Part shown: positions 1 through 12,205 of the stretch, in pieces
Layout of the letters: every line of letters starts with the position of its first letter
How positions within the stretch are numbered: position 1 is the first letter of the stretch
Origin: Tanypteryx hageni
Taxonomy: Eukaryota; Arthropoda; Insecta; Odonata; Petaluridae
Direction: 5' to 3'
NCBI GenBank assembly: GCA_028673005.1
Contig: CM054115.1
Coordinates: 60,576,907-60,640,906 of the forward strand
Length of the DNA: 64,000 nucleotides
The notes under the pieces: generated by a model
Seen by the model: the letters and a program-made list of their open reading frames with translations, nothing else
Database searches by the model: none
Told to the model about the DNA's origin: nothing
Position numbers and translations under genes: made by a program

Positions 1-209
1 GGAATTGATTTATCGTTTCCTAGTTTCGAGTCGATGTTGACGAAGACCAAGAAAAGGCTTTTCTCCGTGTATCTCCGTCCATTAATCATTCGTGGGAATT
101 CCCTGCGTTCGCCTACTAGACCTCCGAAGCGCCTCTCAGAATCTTCTTTGTGCTAAATTATTTGTATCCCCGACATTTTATCTATCGCGATATCTGTTAC
201 GTAATAGAG
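1..209. other. Non-coding edge of the window
   Basis: No recognisable gene or repeat. The last eight bases (202-209, TAATAGAG) are the probable left target duplication of the hAT-like element that follows. Confidence 0.5.
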
Positions 210-655
210 CAGTGGTGGCCAAACTTTCCATGTGTAGTGCCGGTCTCAAACAGAAAAGGTATCGGCGTGCTACAAGTAAATGTGAAGCAAAATGTTTATT
301 ATAATTCCATTAATATACAACGGTGATCAAAAACTACATTAAACATTGAATTTTTCACAAATGACACTAAAATTATTTCAATGCCAGTCTGTGTTATTAT
401 TATAGAATTGTTTGAAATTACAGTTAATTAATTGTTTCATTTATTTATTGATCCTTGAGTTGATTCATATTAATAAACTCTTTAATTTATGGTTGGTAAT
501 CTTAGAAGATTTATAATTATGCTGTTTGTTTTTTTATGAGTTCATTACTGAAAATGTTTGCTCAAAGACATAGATTTCGCAAATTTTGCCCCGTGCCACA
601 AGGAAAACCTTGGTGTGCTACAAGTGGCTCGCGAGCCGCACTTTGGACACAACTG
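210..655. mobile_element. Non-autonomous hAT-like element (446 bp)
   Basis: The left end reads CAGTGGTGGCCAAACTTT. The right end, read on the minus strand, starts CAGTTGTGTCCAAAGTGC, so the two form imperfect terminal inverted repeats of the kind common in insect hAT elements. The flanks are TAATAGAG (202-209) and TATTACAG (656-663), which match at 6 of 8 positions, as expected for an old 8-bp target duplication. Both subterminal regions carry a related GTGCTACAAGT block (268-278 and 615-625). There is no transposase coding inside, so it would have been moved by a related autonomous element. The class is inferred from ends and duplication length only. Confidence 0.6.
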
Positions 656-663
656 TATTACAG

Positions 664-2221
664 GGTCGCATTCATTAACGGTTGACGAAATTCTTATTTT
701 TACCGGTTTTAACATGCTGTTTTAAAGAAGCTTCCGCAAAAAGTTCATTTTTTAGACCACTTTCTTTTGATGTAACTTTGAAGTATTTGGACGGTATTAT
801 GTGTTTCATAAGTTAGTTATTCTTTCTGAAAAATTAAAAGGTGTTTTAAAAATACATCATTGATCTTAAGTTTACCCTATCCTCTGTTTAGAAAACTATT
901 TCATTATCACTGATGCGTGCTTAAAACTTTTTCTGAGTAGGCTTTCCAAATTTCGTAAAAATGTTCAGATAGGAAGGAATATTACTTTATAGACTGTTTT
1001 CCAAAGGAAACATAGCCTTATGAAATCGTCCTGTCTGTGTGTGTGTGTGTGTGTCCCCTACTAACAACTTTTGCATCAATGGACCGATTTTTCATGAAAC
1101 ATGGTATGAGGCTCATGCTGCCAGGGCCCACCTCCGGGCTATATTTTATTTGGCGAAGATTGAAGTCCCGGAATCGATTCCAGGGACGCTTTTTCCCTAT
1201 TTTTTTACATGGGAAATCTCAAATCCATCGTGCTGAGATGTTTTCTTTCATACATTAACATATCTTACAATTGTGACATCGGAGCGAGGTATGTACTGTT
1301 CTAATGGGAAAACAATTTAAATTCTAATTTTTATCACCGAATTTTGATAATTGATTATATTTTCTTGAATTTCTACTAAATCATAGCGTTTTTGCGTTTT
1401 AAATCGCATTTAATCGGGCTGTTGCCATGGAGACGATTATTACCGAACTCGGCTTGAGCATAGACGAGTGAACAAATTGGTAATTTTCTTTTTCGTTCAA
1501 CTACTCTTCAGCAATGGACAGTTGATACAGACATATTAGCGTATAAACAGTAACATTTATTAAATTCGTTTATTTAAAAAAAATACATTTTAAACCTGAT
1601 AATGCTCTATTAATTTGTTTTCCAATTTTTCTCTATCATTGATAAACTATGAACTACAAGTGGTATTTACGGTATGAGAATTCCTTGGAATGACTAACAC
1701 ATATTGAAACATTTCCTGTCAATATACATAAGTAATCAATTCGGGACGTCAACTTTGGGAAACCAGCCTGCATTAGCCCTGGTTTGGACTTCTTATTATC
1801 CTATTAAAATACAGAGAAAAGTAGGCATCTAGTGATAATATCACTCTTTAGAAACAATCTTTCGAATCTAATTAGAAGCGTATTATCACGGAAATTTTAA
1901 AATTAGGTAAAATGATAATTTACAGGTTATTTTTTAACAAATTCCTATTTAAGCAAGAAATGTTATTATAGAATTATTACCTTTATATGACAACGTATTT
2001 TTTAAATTTGCTTTAGGGATTGAATTACTAAAATTGATATCAACACAACATAAACCAAATAATGTTTACTTATTAAGATTAATACAGACGACACTGGAAT
2101 GTAATTTTTTATAAAATATAACTGTTTTGAACTCCATAAAAATTTATCTATAAATAATTAGTGTTGAAAAAATTATATAGTATACGCAACTTGCGTCGTG
2201 CATAACATTACATTCATAATA
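664..2221. other. AT-rich non-coding DNA with a (GT)n repeat
   Basis: A (TG/GT)n microsatellite lies at 1036-1054. The sequence after it, to about 1260, has a moderately GC-rich character (for example CCAGGGCCCACCTCCGGGC near 1120) and looks like an interspersed repeat, but I cannot place it in a family. The short open frames across it are not convincing. The remainder is AT-rich with nothing recognisable. Confidence 0.4.
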
Positions 2222-2225
2222 TTAA

Positions 2226-3654
2226 CCCTTTCATATCTGGCATCCAATATATTAAACACAATGTTATCCCTCAATTATAGTGTGTTTTTATCCGACTAGA
2301 AGAAATTGTAATACATTGAGTGTAAGACTTGATGTTACTTTGTAAGTTTTATGTGACATTGATTGCCATGTGGCGGCTTATTTTATCAATGTGTAGGCAT
2401 GGCAGCGCGTTCTGGCGAATCCTCAGATAAGCTGTTTTCAATTATTTATTTATGTTAATAGTTAATTTTTAACGTAGGTTTTACAAATAAAATTCAATAG
2501 TGCTAAGTTTACCGATGAGATTGTCAAATTCACAACAAATTCCATCAATAAATGTGATTATTATAGTTATTAAACTAACTTGTCCAATATATTGAACATC
2601 GGGTCTCTAGGACACCTTTTCTCGATCTATGCAACACAAGTTAAGCATGAGGTAGCGAGGCTTTACAGTACATTTTCTACATAAACATAAGGTCGTACAT
2701 ATGGGCAAGAGATCTGAGGAGTTCAAACTACCGATCCCAACCAAATAAAAGAAATTAATTTTTTGTTCTCATATTTTTAGTTAGCAAAATTATTAAATCT
2801 TTGTTACCACGATTTTGTTCCGTTCAATAAAATCCCTGCAAGTGCAATTCTGTCTCAGAATACGAATGAAAATATTTTTCATCTAAAACCCCCTTTTTGC
2901 TCTAAACCCCTCTTTACATTTCTTTGTACACAGACCTGAGTAAGTAGAATTTTTTTCATAAAATCGTTGTGACAGCTAATAATTTTTCTTGCATCAAAAT
3001 TAATTATTTCTATTTCATCTGTTGTAAATTTTACTACTATTATTTTGCTTTCGTCTATTAAGGTAATTAAGATAATTAAACTATAGTTTTCAAATAATAA
3101 AAAAATAATAACTATTTGTGACCTCTTCTCAAAGTTCAAACCTATAGAAGTCGACAGGCTTCATTCAACAGGCAATAATTCTGTAGAAGGGGACTGAATT
3201 CCCTTCAAGCAAGCAAAAAAATTTCAAGGCCAGCCCTGGACAATATACCCCTGAATTTATGATATTTTCTCGAATTTCAAACTCGTAGAAGTCGACAGGC
3301 CCCACTCAACTGTCAATTATTGTATATAAGGGGTCTGAATGATTTTCAAACAAGTCAAAAAATGTTTGGCCGGCCTTGGACAATGTACCCCTAAATTTCA
3401 AAAGTATTTCCTATTAAAAATAAATATTTTTAGCGCGATAAAATAAAGACAAAATGAAAATATAGGAATTTAAACAAATTTTAGAGAGTTATCTTTGAGA
3501 CCCAATGTCCAATATATTTAACATTTCGAAAAACATTAAAATATCATAGGAAAATATATAAAATAAATATATTTCCAATAAGTAAGATCTAAAAATGTTT
3601 AAAACATGAAAAAATAATATTTTCCACACCCCGAATTAATTCAGGTCTGAAAGG
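2226..3654. mobile_element. piggyBac-type non-autonomous element (1429 bp)
   Basis: The block is flanked on both sides by TTAA (2222-2225 and 3655-3658), the obligate piggyBac target duplication. The left end reads CCCTTTCATATCTG and the right end, on the minus strand, CCCTTTCAGACCTG (12 of 14 identical). CCC-initial termini directly next to TTAA are typical of the piggyBac superfamily. A motif close to TGTCCAATATATT recurs at about 2581 and 3508, and CATCCAATATATT lies at about 2241, which suggests subterminal repeats. No transposase was recognised inside. An 86-residue open frame on the minus strand (2879-3139) is AT-biased and has no recognisable domain. Confidence 0.7.
3134..3398. repeat. 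Diverged tandem duplication, ~141-bp period
   Basis: Two copies lie at 3134-3258 and 3275-3398, inside the TTAA-flanked element. Shared blocks include TAGAAGTCGACAGGC near the start and TGGACAATRTACCCCT near the end of each copy. They are diverged but collinear, so the duplication is older than much of the point mutation. No open frame runs through both copies. Confidence 0.75.
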
Positions 3655-3658
3655 GTTA

Positions 3659-6600
3659 ATGCAACATCGTATCGTATTTATTCATATATCTGCCGATGTA
3701 TGCCTTACGAAAGAAATACATTCAGTTTAATTTTATAATGCCTTCGGCGCGTACCCCCGTTCCTGAATTCCGTAATATAAAATTGAAAGTCTCCCTTTAA
3801 TTCCGCCTACCATAACCTCTTGTTATTTCTCCATTATGCCCCTCAGACCTCGATTTTTCTCTCTGCTTTGTCAAAACTGTTCAAATTGGTCCCTACATTC
3901 TGCCTCTCCCAGAAACGCCCTCGCACAATATTCCAGCCCTCTTCAGCCCCTCTCTTTCCAAGGCCTTTAGGACCCATTCGGTCCTATCTGCCTCTTTTGA
4001 AAATATCCTTCGCGAGCAGTCGTATTCCAGTCCGACCTCCTTTTCCTCGCTTAATTTTCATTCGTCTTTTCCAAGTATAAAACACTTTTACCATGTCCTT
4101 CTGTCCATAAACTTCTCGTCCACTGTTTTTTCAAATATAAAAGGGTAATTCAATTACTACGAACACAAGTTGTAGTTTCTAAAGACTTTATTGGTAATGT
4201 TACCCATCGCAGGAGGAAGTTAATCAAAATGGATGTCATGAAATAAAATGACACGTCAAATTTATCCTTGCATGATCAGATATTAACAGATTAGTTTAAC
4301 ATTCATCACATTTTTATCATTCGCATAATTATTGCATGGTTGAAATTTTTTTAAAAAGTGCTTTGTCATATTAAAGCTTTGATAAACGTTTTGGTCGTTA
4401 TCCTCCGAAGGAGTCAATAATATTGAAGTTGGTGTTGAACTGGATGCCTAAAATTAATTTTGGTGTATAAATGATTTTATTTAGTTAAAAATGCTAATGA
4501 TTATGAGATTATCTGAAAGAATAAAGAAATTTTAAAGAAAATGCCTGATAACTTCTTTACACAACATTTCAAGGAATGGATTCCTTTTTCACGAATCAGG
4601 TAAATGTGAGACCTAGCATATGTTATTTCCTTTTCCCATAACTTTCTCCATCTTATTCTTATAACCAAAAATTCAAAAAACAAAGCGGAATCTCGATAGT
4701 ATCGTTGAATGTTTGATGGGTCTATTAAGAAGCGAAATCTGCTCGAACATATTATGGAATATCAGAAACCTCCCACGCACGTTACTCTCATTTTTGTATT
4801 CCTATAAGCAGAGAATGAAAGACCGAATTGTCCTCCTTTCTCGTTCCTTTATAAAGCCATTGCCTTCCCCCACGCTAAACCGCTCTAAAATTAAGGAAAC
4901 TTGTAAAAGGATTACACCGTTTCTTGCGCCCTTAAGGTATATAGCAAGTGGGATGAGGAACAGAACACAAGGAATAACTTCTCCCACCCACCCCTTACCC
5001 TTTTGCCCTTTCCTACCCGCACACGCACTCAAACCTTCTTCCCCCTTTCCCTCTCTCTTCGAGGTTAACGACCAAGACCTAACCGCTCCTCGGTTTAGCA
5101 AAAGATTCTGAACGTCTCCTTATGGAATGGTCCACCAAAACTTAGCAACCCGCTCAAGCACGTACCTACTTTAATGCCCGACTCTTGGGACTTTTTCCGA
5201 GGTCCTTTGTACATTAACTTTTTTTACCTACATCAATTAGCCGAATATCCAAAGTTCAAATTCTTAATTTTAGTGTACCGTATGCTAACTGATCGAAACT
5301 TTCCACGTTTTTATAGTATGATTATCGTAATATCTTTATATAACTTACATCTATTTAATAATGATCCATAATTTGCCAATGATCCAACTCCATCACAATA
5401 GATAAAAAGATATCAGTTGTAAATAATTTCAAAATAATATTGATATCAATAAAGTGCAGGAGAGAAAACGTTTTAGGCGTAGGATGGGATTAACATATTT
5501 GGAAATAAAAACTTGTTTATAGTGTAAACTCCATTTTATAATATTTCTTTACTTTAAAATAGACGTTGATGGTTTTAAAGACTCGGTAAATATTCATTGT
5601 TAAAATTGTTATTCCTGTAAAAGTACTTCAATCTTTTGCATATTTTTATTCGACCAAGCGACAAATATCCGCAACCATTTATTATTATAACAATTTGTTA
5701 GTACTTTAAAAATGTTCCAAAGAATTAAATTAGCAGCAATTTCTATTTCCGATTATGAAGCTTAAACTTAACAACTCGGCTGAACATGAGCGCAAACGGA
5801 GATCTACATTTGAAAATTCGAGGTTACGAGCCGGCGGTGACTTCGAATGTTTTTCTTTTCCGTTCATTTGTGTCGACGAAAGAAGAAAACAAACTATTCC
5901 GTTTCACGTGCGTAGAGAACATGGCCGAAACAAAATTTAACATTTGGATCTCTTTCTTGTGGATTTCACAAGCCTTGATATCCCGCCCATCTCTTCTTGT
6001 ACGAGGCAGCCTCTTTTTTCTGTCTCTCCAGCCGTCTCTTACGCTAAGTTTCATACTTCGCACGACCCGAGCTCCAAAGATCTTTCTCTCCCTCCCAACA
6101 CCGCAGGTGACGCCCGATTCGGAGATGGTGAGTCTTCTGGGAACTATCATTTGCGGTGTAATTCCCAGCAGTCCCAGTTACGCTCCGCCCTCTCGGTCCC
6201 CTTTCCCTTCATTTCTCTTCAAGGTAAGAGAGAGAGCGGTTATAAACTTCTTGAAATTTTGTTGCGAACCCAAAGCAGTTCCAAAGGTGTTTGGAGGATT
6301 GTGGCAACTGCCCTATTGGGAAAGATTACAGAAAACCGGCCGTGAATCATTTGAAGGGCCGTTTAAGTTTCGTTTTTAATAACGTCTTAACCCCATTGTT
6401 TGTTTCGCAGGCTTAATATTTACGAATTAACATGTAATAGGACTACATGTCTTTTTTTAACTATGTGCCATTTCGATATTCACTAAAGCAATTTTTATTT
6501 GGTGTAAAGCCTATCATTTTATAATTGTAGAGAATTTTTATATATATAAAGCGAAAGTTTGAAAAAATAAAAAGAAACAATGAAAACAATGAAAACATTC

Positions 6601-8699
6601 GAACCGTTGAACACATCCTTTAAAAGTTAGTGGAAATGCCACCTGAGAGAGAAAGATTTTATAAGGTTAAGGCATACCTATTTTCACTCGAAATCAACGT
6701 AAGTAAACTTCTGCATTACAACAAAATATACGGTAACAGCAAATAATTGAAAATTTTTCTATTATGATGTACTACTGCTTGAAAGGACCCAAACCGAACT
6801 TTTCTCGGTGGCAATGGCAATGCTACTGCCTTTTAAAAGGCTGTTGAGAGAAACACATCGCATAATGTCCATAAAATTTAAATTCATGCAGGAAATAAAT
6901 TACCATCCGCTTGAATTTTTCGAGTAAATTTTCAGAAGTAATTTAGTTGAATATTCTTATATATCAGTTTTTTTAAAACCTAAATAAATGATAAAAGTAA
7001 TTCTAAATAATGGATAAATGGCTTTCTTATACATGGAATAGTAGCAAATAAAATGAACCACTCTTGTGTAGACTGAAAAAATACTCGCGCGGTATTTTTT
7101 TACACCATCCAAGTTATTTACGACCGAAGATCTCTATCTGTTCCGATATCATTCAGACGGACAAATTCCTCTTCGTGGCGTGTAAACATTATTGCACGTT
7201 CCACCTCCTGCATTTATCTCCGGCGCCAAATTTTCCTCTCGAGATATCGCCTGTTAAACGACCATTAAATCTCCACCTCCGACGCTACCCTACTCGCGTC
7301 CCTCCCCCTTCCCCTCACCTCTGCAGACCAGATGCACAACGGTAATTACCCAAATCGCTACGGGTGATCGGAAAACGATACCTCCGCAATTTACGCAAAT
7401 AACGTTTGCAGAAGAGGGGAAGCAGGAGTAGAAGAAGGGGGAGGAGGAATTTGTTTCGAGATGAGTGGGATGCTGATTGCTTTTCGATGGGTATTCTTCG
7501 AACTCCATTGAAAAGCGGCTCTTAATCCTTAGGTTGGTCTTGGGAGGTGGAGGGGCCTGAGAGCTTGTGCGTGGCTGTCATTCTCTCCACAATGTTTCGT
7601 AGGAGAATGGTTGGGGGTGAAAGTCTATTTGGAGTAGAGGAATAGGAAGGAGTGAAAGAATAGAAAGGAGAAGTGATGAAATGGGGAGGAGAAATAGGAA
7701 AGGTGGAAGGGGGTGGGAATAGAAAAGACGGGCTGTGCGATTCGGGAACGGTGACGACCAATTGTAAGCGATCGCTTCTAGTACTTCACCTATGCTCTCT
7801 CCCGCTTCCCCTTTCTCTCGCTCTCCTCTCGCTCCCCAATTCCCTTTAGACCTAAACTCTCCGTGCCTCAGAGTAATTAGGAGTCGTCCGGAGACAGATA
7901 ACGACGGCTGCGCAAGCAGAGATTGCGACTGCCCAGGGGCCTATAGCACGAGGTTCTGTTTCCACATATGTCACGCGCGCGTCGGAATGGCGTTCCGAAA
8001 CCGAACGGTCCGATCGCGTGAAATAGGTTTGGAAGACAAAAATCCGGACGTGTTTACGTTTGGTATGACGTCGGCGGCATTCGAAAGTAGAGTCGTGAAA
8101 GTTTTACGCGCGATGGATTCCCAGTGTGGGTTAAAAAAATGCTGGGATGAAATGCGAGGCTTTTTCGGTTTATGAATGCTCACGGTATCTCATAGGACGG
8201 ACAAAAGTTTCCTGGAAAGGTAATTAATCATTTCGGAAGGTGAAAGGGCTGAATGTCTCGCTTGAGGACGCCACCAGTCAAAATTCTAAATGGAGTCATT
8301 TTTTAATACCATAAACCATTGTTTCATTTTTATAACTACGTCTCACATTTATTTTACATTTTTGCTCTCAAGGTATCAAAAAATTATCTCATATTAAATA
8401 TGAAACTTTGTTTTAATCGCGTACCACTTTGAAAACTCGCGTATCCCCTAACATATTTTTTAATGATTAGGATACGAAAAAAATTATCTTTTAAAATAAA
8501 TTACTGATATTTATAAATGCCAATAATATAACATGTTGTGTCATTTCTGTTTTTAATGTAATTAACGACCGATTGCGACGTCTTTCATGGAAAAAAGACA
8601 ACGATATCTCAATAATATTTTACAAGATACAAGTAAAAATTTTCCGTCCCTATGTTTTATAACGTTAAAATCGCAGCCTGAGATTCTGATGCCAAGCTG
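3659..8699. other. Non-coding DNA with CT-rich patches
   Basis: Nothing convincing is encoded here. Positions 3800-4080 and 4980-5060 are pyrimidine-rich, and 7400-7740 is purine-rich on the plus strand. Open frames of 60-197 codons in 5755-6379 and 7792-8175 have no recognisable domain and overlap on several frames, so I do not call them genes. Nothing is seen in 4100-4700, 5170-5750 or 6380-7060 beyond AT-rich sequence. Confidence 0.4.
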
Positions 8700-8756
8700 A
8701 AGTATAAAAATAATAACGTGATACTTTTCCGTGGCACTTTAAAACTCTGCACATGC

Positions 8757-8803
8757 CTAAAAGAGTACGCGTACTCCCGGTTGAAAACTTCTCATCTGAG
8801 AAA
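8757..8803 (-). mobile_element. Possible single terminus of a hAT-like element
   Basis: Read on the minus strand, this stretch starts CAGATGAGAAGTTTTCAACC and continues into a GTACGCGTAC block. This resembles the TTTTCAACCGGGGGTACGCG class of hAT-like ends seen in many animal genomes. A matching left end with an 8-bp duplication was not found. GCGTACCACTTTGAAAA at about 8419 is only weakly similar. Treat as one preserved end or chance. Confidence 0.25.
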
Positions 8804-11800
8804 TCATTTTCAGTTTATTAATCTTTTTCGAGTTGTTGATAATTAACGGTAAAATAGACATTTTTGTCAGTTTGGTTTGGTTTTCTACATATCAAATAAA
8901 CAAATATTCGTTCAGAGATACTTTTTGTGAAATAGGTTACAAATTTATTAATACTTTCCAATATATTTAACTTAAAATTAATGAAACTGTAACGATTGCT
9001 TTAGTTACATCGCACTAGACTTGATACTATTAAAAATTAATAGAATCATTGCGAAATTTAAGTGCGATTGAAATACGTAATAGAATTTTCAAAATTATTT
9101 CTGAAGCTCCGGTTGCGAGCAGAAAATTATAGATGGGCTGTAAGAGGTTTATCCCGAAATTAAAACAAAGCGTCCCTTATATTTCATCCGGTCACAGTAA
9201 TAAATCCGTAATGCCCTTCGGCTGAGATAGCAAATCTACAGCAAAAACTAGTACCCTAGCTGTCAATTTCACGGCGTATATCATGGAATAATGCAGCCGT
9301 TTCTCGATAAATAGAAAACACATAACTACGCACAAATTTATTACTATAAAAAATTAATAGCTTACGGTGATATTGCACGTAATGTCCATATTTCCTGCTC
9401 TTCGGCAAGTTACTCTAGTTTATTATATGAAAAATATATGCGAGATTTTTTCCTTCCATTAATGAAGAGATATTTTATCTTCTTTTTGAAAACTTATATT
9501 CAAAATGGGTGTCAACCATCACAACATTCCTGAATAGAAATGAGTATTAATACTAGAGCGACTGCTAAGTCAGCACTTAGTATTCCACGCGAGAGCAAAT
9601 GAATCAAATGTTTTATGCGTCCCTGGCCAAGAAACGTACCTGCGTCCTAAATAACGCATCGCTGTGTTCTTTTAATATTTATCCGTAGAATCATTATTCA
9701 TTCAAAGCTTCTTATCTTTTTTGTTTTCCTGGCATCTTTGCTCGTGAAACTTAGGCGCCAAAATTTGTAACCCTGAAAAAAGCTTTTCCAAGTGGATAAA
9801 TGTAAGTTTGAAGACATAAGTTTCAGATGAAATTCTTCCTTTTACTTTTCTCCTCATAGTATGGCGAACGTCGTTTCTTTTATGTCGAATAGTTTATATT
9901 TATTTGAAATGGGATTTAAGAACTTATACAGTGTGCCTGGAGAACTCATTATTTAGTTAAATAAATTGGGATAATGTATTCTTGATTGCGCTATTTTTCT
10001 TATTATTACCTCTTAATTCAAGCCATGATTTCAATATCACGATTGTAGTATTTAATTTTATTTCCTACGAAATAGTTTTATGGTACAAGGCTTACAGAAA
10101 AATAGCGAAGTTGATAAACAGTTCTTAATTTATTTAGCGGAAATACTGTTTTGGTATTTTGAGTAAGGTGGAATGAATATTTTGCTTTATTTCTATTCTA
10201 AAACTAGCATCTGTACCAATTGTATGACTTATCTGAAAAATAAATTAACGAAAGTTGCCAATAGAATAATTTCACTTCTTTATCACTCTCATTGATGCAA
10301 TTCAAAATGTCATCAAAATTTTACCAAAAAGTTTATAAAATATAAGGTCTGACATATTATCTATTTAAAACATCGTTTCGCCCGAATTGTTGATATTATT
10401 TCTTTGTTTCATAGTATTTCATTTTTATGACAACAACGATTGGAACATTCTCCAACTGAGAACGTTAAAGTACAAAACTAACTACGTAATTTTAAAAAAT
10501 TTGTTCATTCCTTCGCGTCGTGACGGATTAAAACCCATTCCAACTTTCTGAAATAGATCAATTCATTTTCAAATTCCGCGAGGACAAAAAACGTTGCCTC
10601 AAAAACGCGTAAATCTCTTCAGTACGAAAGAAAGGAAATAATAAAAAAAGACTAACCTTACTTTACCGATTTCCTCCCAATACCTCCAACTTAAACCCTA
10701 ACCTTCCAAGGAAACCAACTTCAAAACCCTTTTTCCACCTCTTCCGACGCCGCAAGGAAGGTTCCAAATCCCCACACTACACATCGGACCCCTCTCCCCA
10801 CTTTCTACCGCCATTCCTCCAATTTCCCGCCTATTCCGACCCGAGTCACGTCCTCTTGGAGGTCTCCGGGGGAACAGAATGCGGTGGGGTAAAAGAGGGG
10901 GGTGAAGGGAAGGGTAAGGGAGGGAAGAAGCAGGGGATATTGTGGGGTTCGGGGGAAGGAGGAAATCGTGGAAGGCCCCCTTTGCCTCGCCGGTCAGTTC
11001 CCAACACTGTGCCATTGCTCAGCTAACTCCCCGCTAATGGCCACAGGCACGACCTTCCTACCCTACCCACCCATCCCCCTCCCCAACTTCACCTAACCCT
11101 ATTCTACCTCATCTATACCTTAAAGCTCTTCTGCACTACCTAACATACCAAGCCGAATACCCATGGGTCATCCGAGCGCAAACCGCTTCCAAAGTCTCCC
11201 ATACTCCGAAATGGAAGCTGAGCACTAAACTCCCTTTCCCCCCTCCACCTTAAAACCGCTTTGATTTTGTAACGAGGTAACCGCTGTCGGCGGGTTTTGT
11301 TTTGTTTATCCGTTCGACGGTTAACTATGGTGTGAATCGAGGGAATGTGCTCGGCGTGGGAAGACTTGCGATGGCGTCAGAGTTGTTGATGTTTGCGCGC
11401 ATTCCGCAAGTATCTGCTGCCGTAGTTCGTAGGGGCTTGTTTTGACGCAGGATTTTGTTTGGGAATAGAAGGGTATTGCGCTTCCTAATTTTTTCTTGAA
11501 TATCCCAATGCACGTTAATTTATATTTTTCCATCTATATATGTGGGGAGCATACTTTAATCATGAAAAACTTCTTCGGAAGCCATCTGAAATAAATATAC
11601 GTAGAAAATAAAATAAAAACTTTTCCTGTACAAATGGGATATTTTTATCCTTTAAAATTTATGGTAATAAAAACCAATTTTGAATGCTAAATATTAATGC
11701 ATCAACTTTCTCATTTTAGAAATTTGTCATATAGAAAGCTATAAAGCTAAATCCTCTACTGGTAAAAAGGTTTCAAATGAATTATAGAAAAGCTTTCCTA

Positions 11801-11850
11801 ATTTGTGATAAAATTCGACATCGAATAAATTTCAGTTAATTAAACATTTT
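8804..11850. other. Non-coding DNA, no gene seen
   Basis: AT-rich sequence fills 8810-10620. A GC-richer, strand-asymmetric patch (C-rich at 10670-10850, G-rich at 10860-10990, C-rich again to 11260) follows. The open frames over that patch are Pro/Ser/Arg-rich translations of the skewed composition and carry no domain. Confidence 0.4.
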
Positions 11851-11873
11851 GTTGGGAATAATTTTGAAACTAG

Positions 11874-11880
11874 AAAAAAA
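11874..11880 (-). terminator. RNA polymerase III T-run terminator
   Basis: Seven consecutive A on the plus strand are seven T on the transcribed-sense minus strand, beginning three bases after the discriminator base of the tRNA-like sequence. Four or more T is the usual pol III stop. Confidence 0.55.
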
Positions 11881-11882
11881 TC

Positions 11883-11953
11883 TGCTATGACCGGAAATCG
11901 AACCCGGGTCTTCCACTTGCCGGGCGGATATTCTACCACTGAACTACCGTAGC
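11883..11953 (-). tRNA. tRNA-Gly-like gene with anticodon GGC and C33 (possible pseudogene)
   Basis: The minus strand folds as a 71-nt cloverleaf. The acceptor stem is GCTACGG with TCATAGC (one C-A mismatch, one G-U). The D-stem is GTTC/GAAT, the anticodon stem TCCGC/GTGGA, and the T-stem CCGGG/TCCGG. A discriminator A73 is present. An A-box (TAGTTCAGTGG) and B-box (GGTTCGATTTC) are recognisable. Layout and length match eukaryotic tRNA-Gly(GCC), but the anticodon loop is CCGGCAA. That puts GGC (alanine) at positions 34-36 (plus-strand 11919-11921) and C instead of the near-invariant U at position 33. A run of seven T follows within four bases. The intact stems argue against random decay, while C33 argues against a normal decoding tRNA. 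It could be a tRNA-derived repeat head. Confidence 0.6.
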
Positions 11954-12119
11954 AGATAATCTTTCCTTTTTCTGAACGTGGGTGTTTTTCTTAGTTGGGT
12001 CCGTGCTAGCCAAGCTAGTATCAACCAGCCCCAACGGATGTCCTCCAAGAGAACTTCGAAGAAAACCCCTCCCTCTGAAATAGTGAGATTGTCAAGCTAG
12101 AAATTGATGGAATGAAATC

Positions 12120-12205
12120 CTAAGCAGACAGGCAGCTGTAAAGTTCGGAATAATTTTTTCGTTTCAAAATTATTCCCAACTTACAGCTAATGCCTGTCTG
12201 CTTAG
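12120..12205. repeat. Long imperfect hairpin (~38-bp arms)
   Basis: The left arm starts CTAAGCAGACAGGCA at 12120. The right arm ends with its reverse complement at 12205. The arms continue through GCTGTAA and GGAATAATTTT with a 3-base insertion, a 1-base insertion and one mismatch, around a loop of about 10 bases. The right arm contains the 20-bp repeat that also occurs inverted at 11851, so three related copies exist in 360 bp. Confidence 0.75.

Larger units (their letters stand above)
11851..12180. repeat. 330-bp unit bounded by 20-bp perfect inverted repeats and carrying the tRNA
   Basis: Positions 11851-11870 read GTTGGGAATAATTTTGAAAC, and 12161-12180 are its exact reverse complement. 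The tRNA-like gene sits near the left repeat. The interior to about 12120 has no coding. No clear flanking target duplication was found, so whether this is a mobile unit (SINE- or MITE-like) or a local inverted duplication is open. Confidence 0.6.

Noticed and set aside
5786..6379. 197-codon plus-strand frame with overlapping frames in three registers
   Set aside because: No domain, no periodic codon signal visible by eye and strong overlap with other frames in a moderately GC region.
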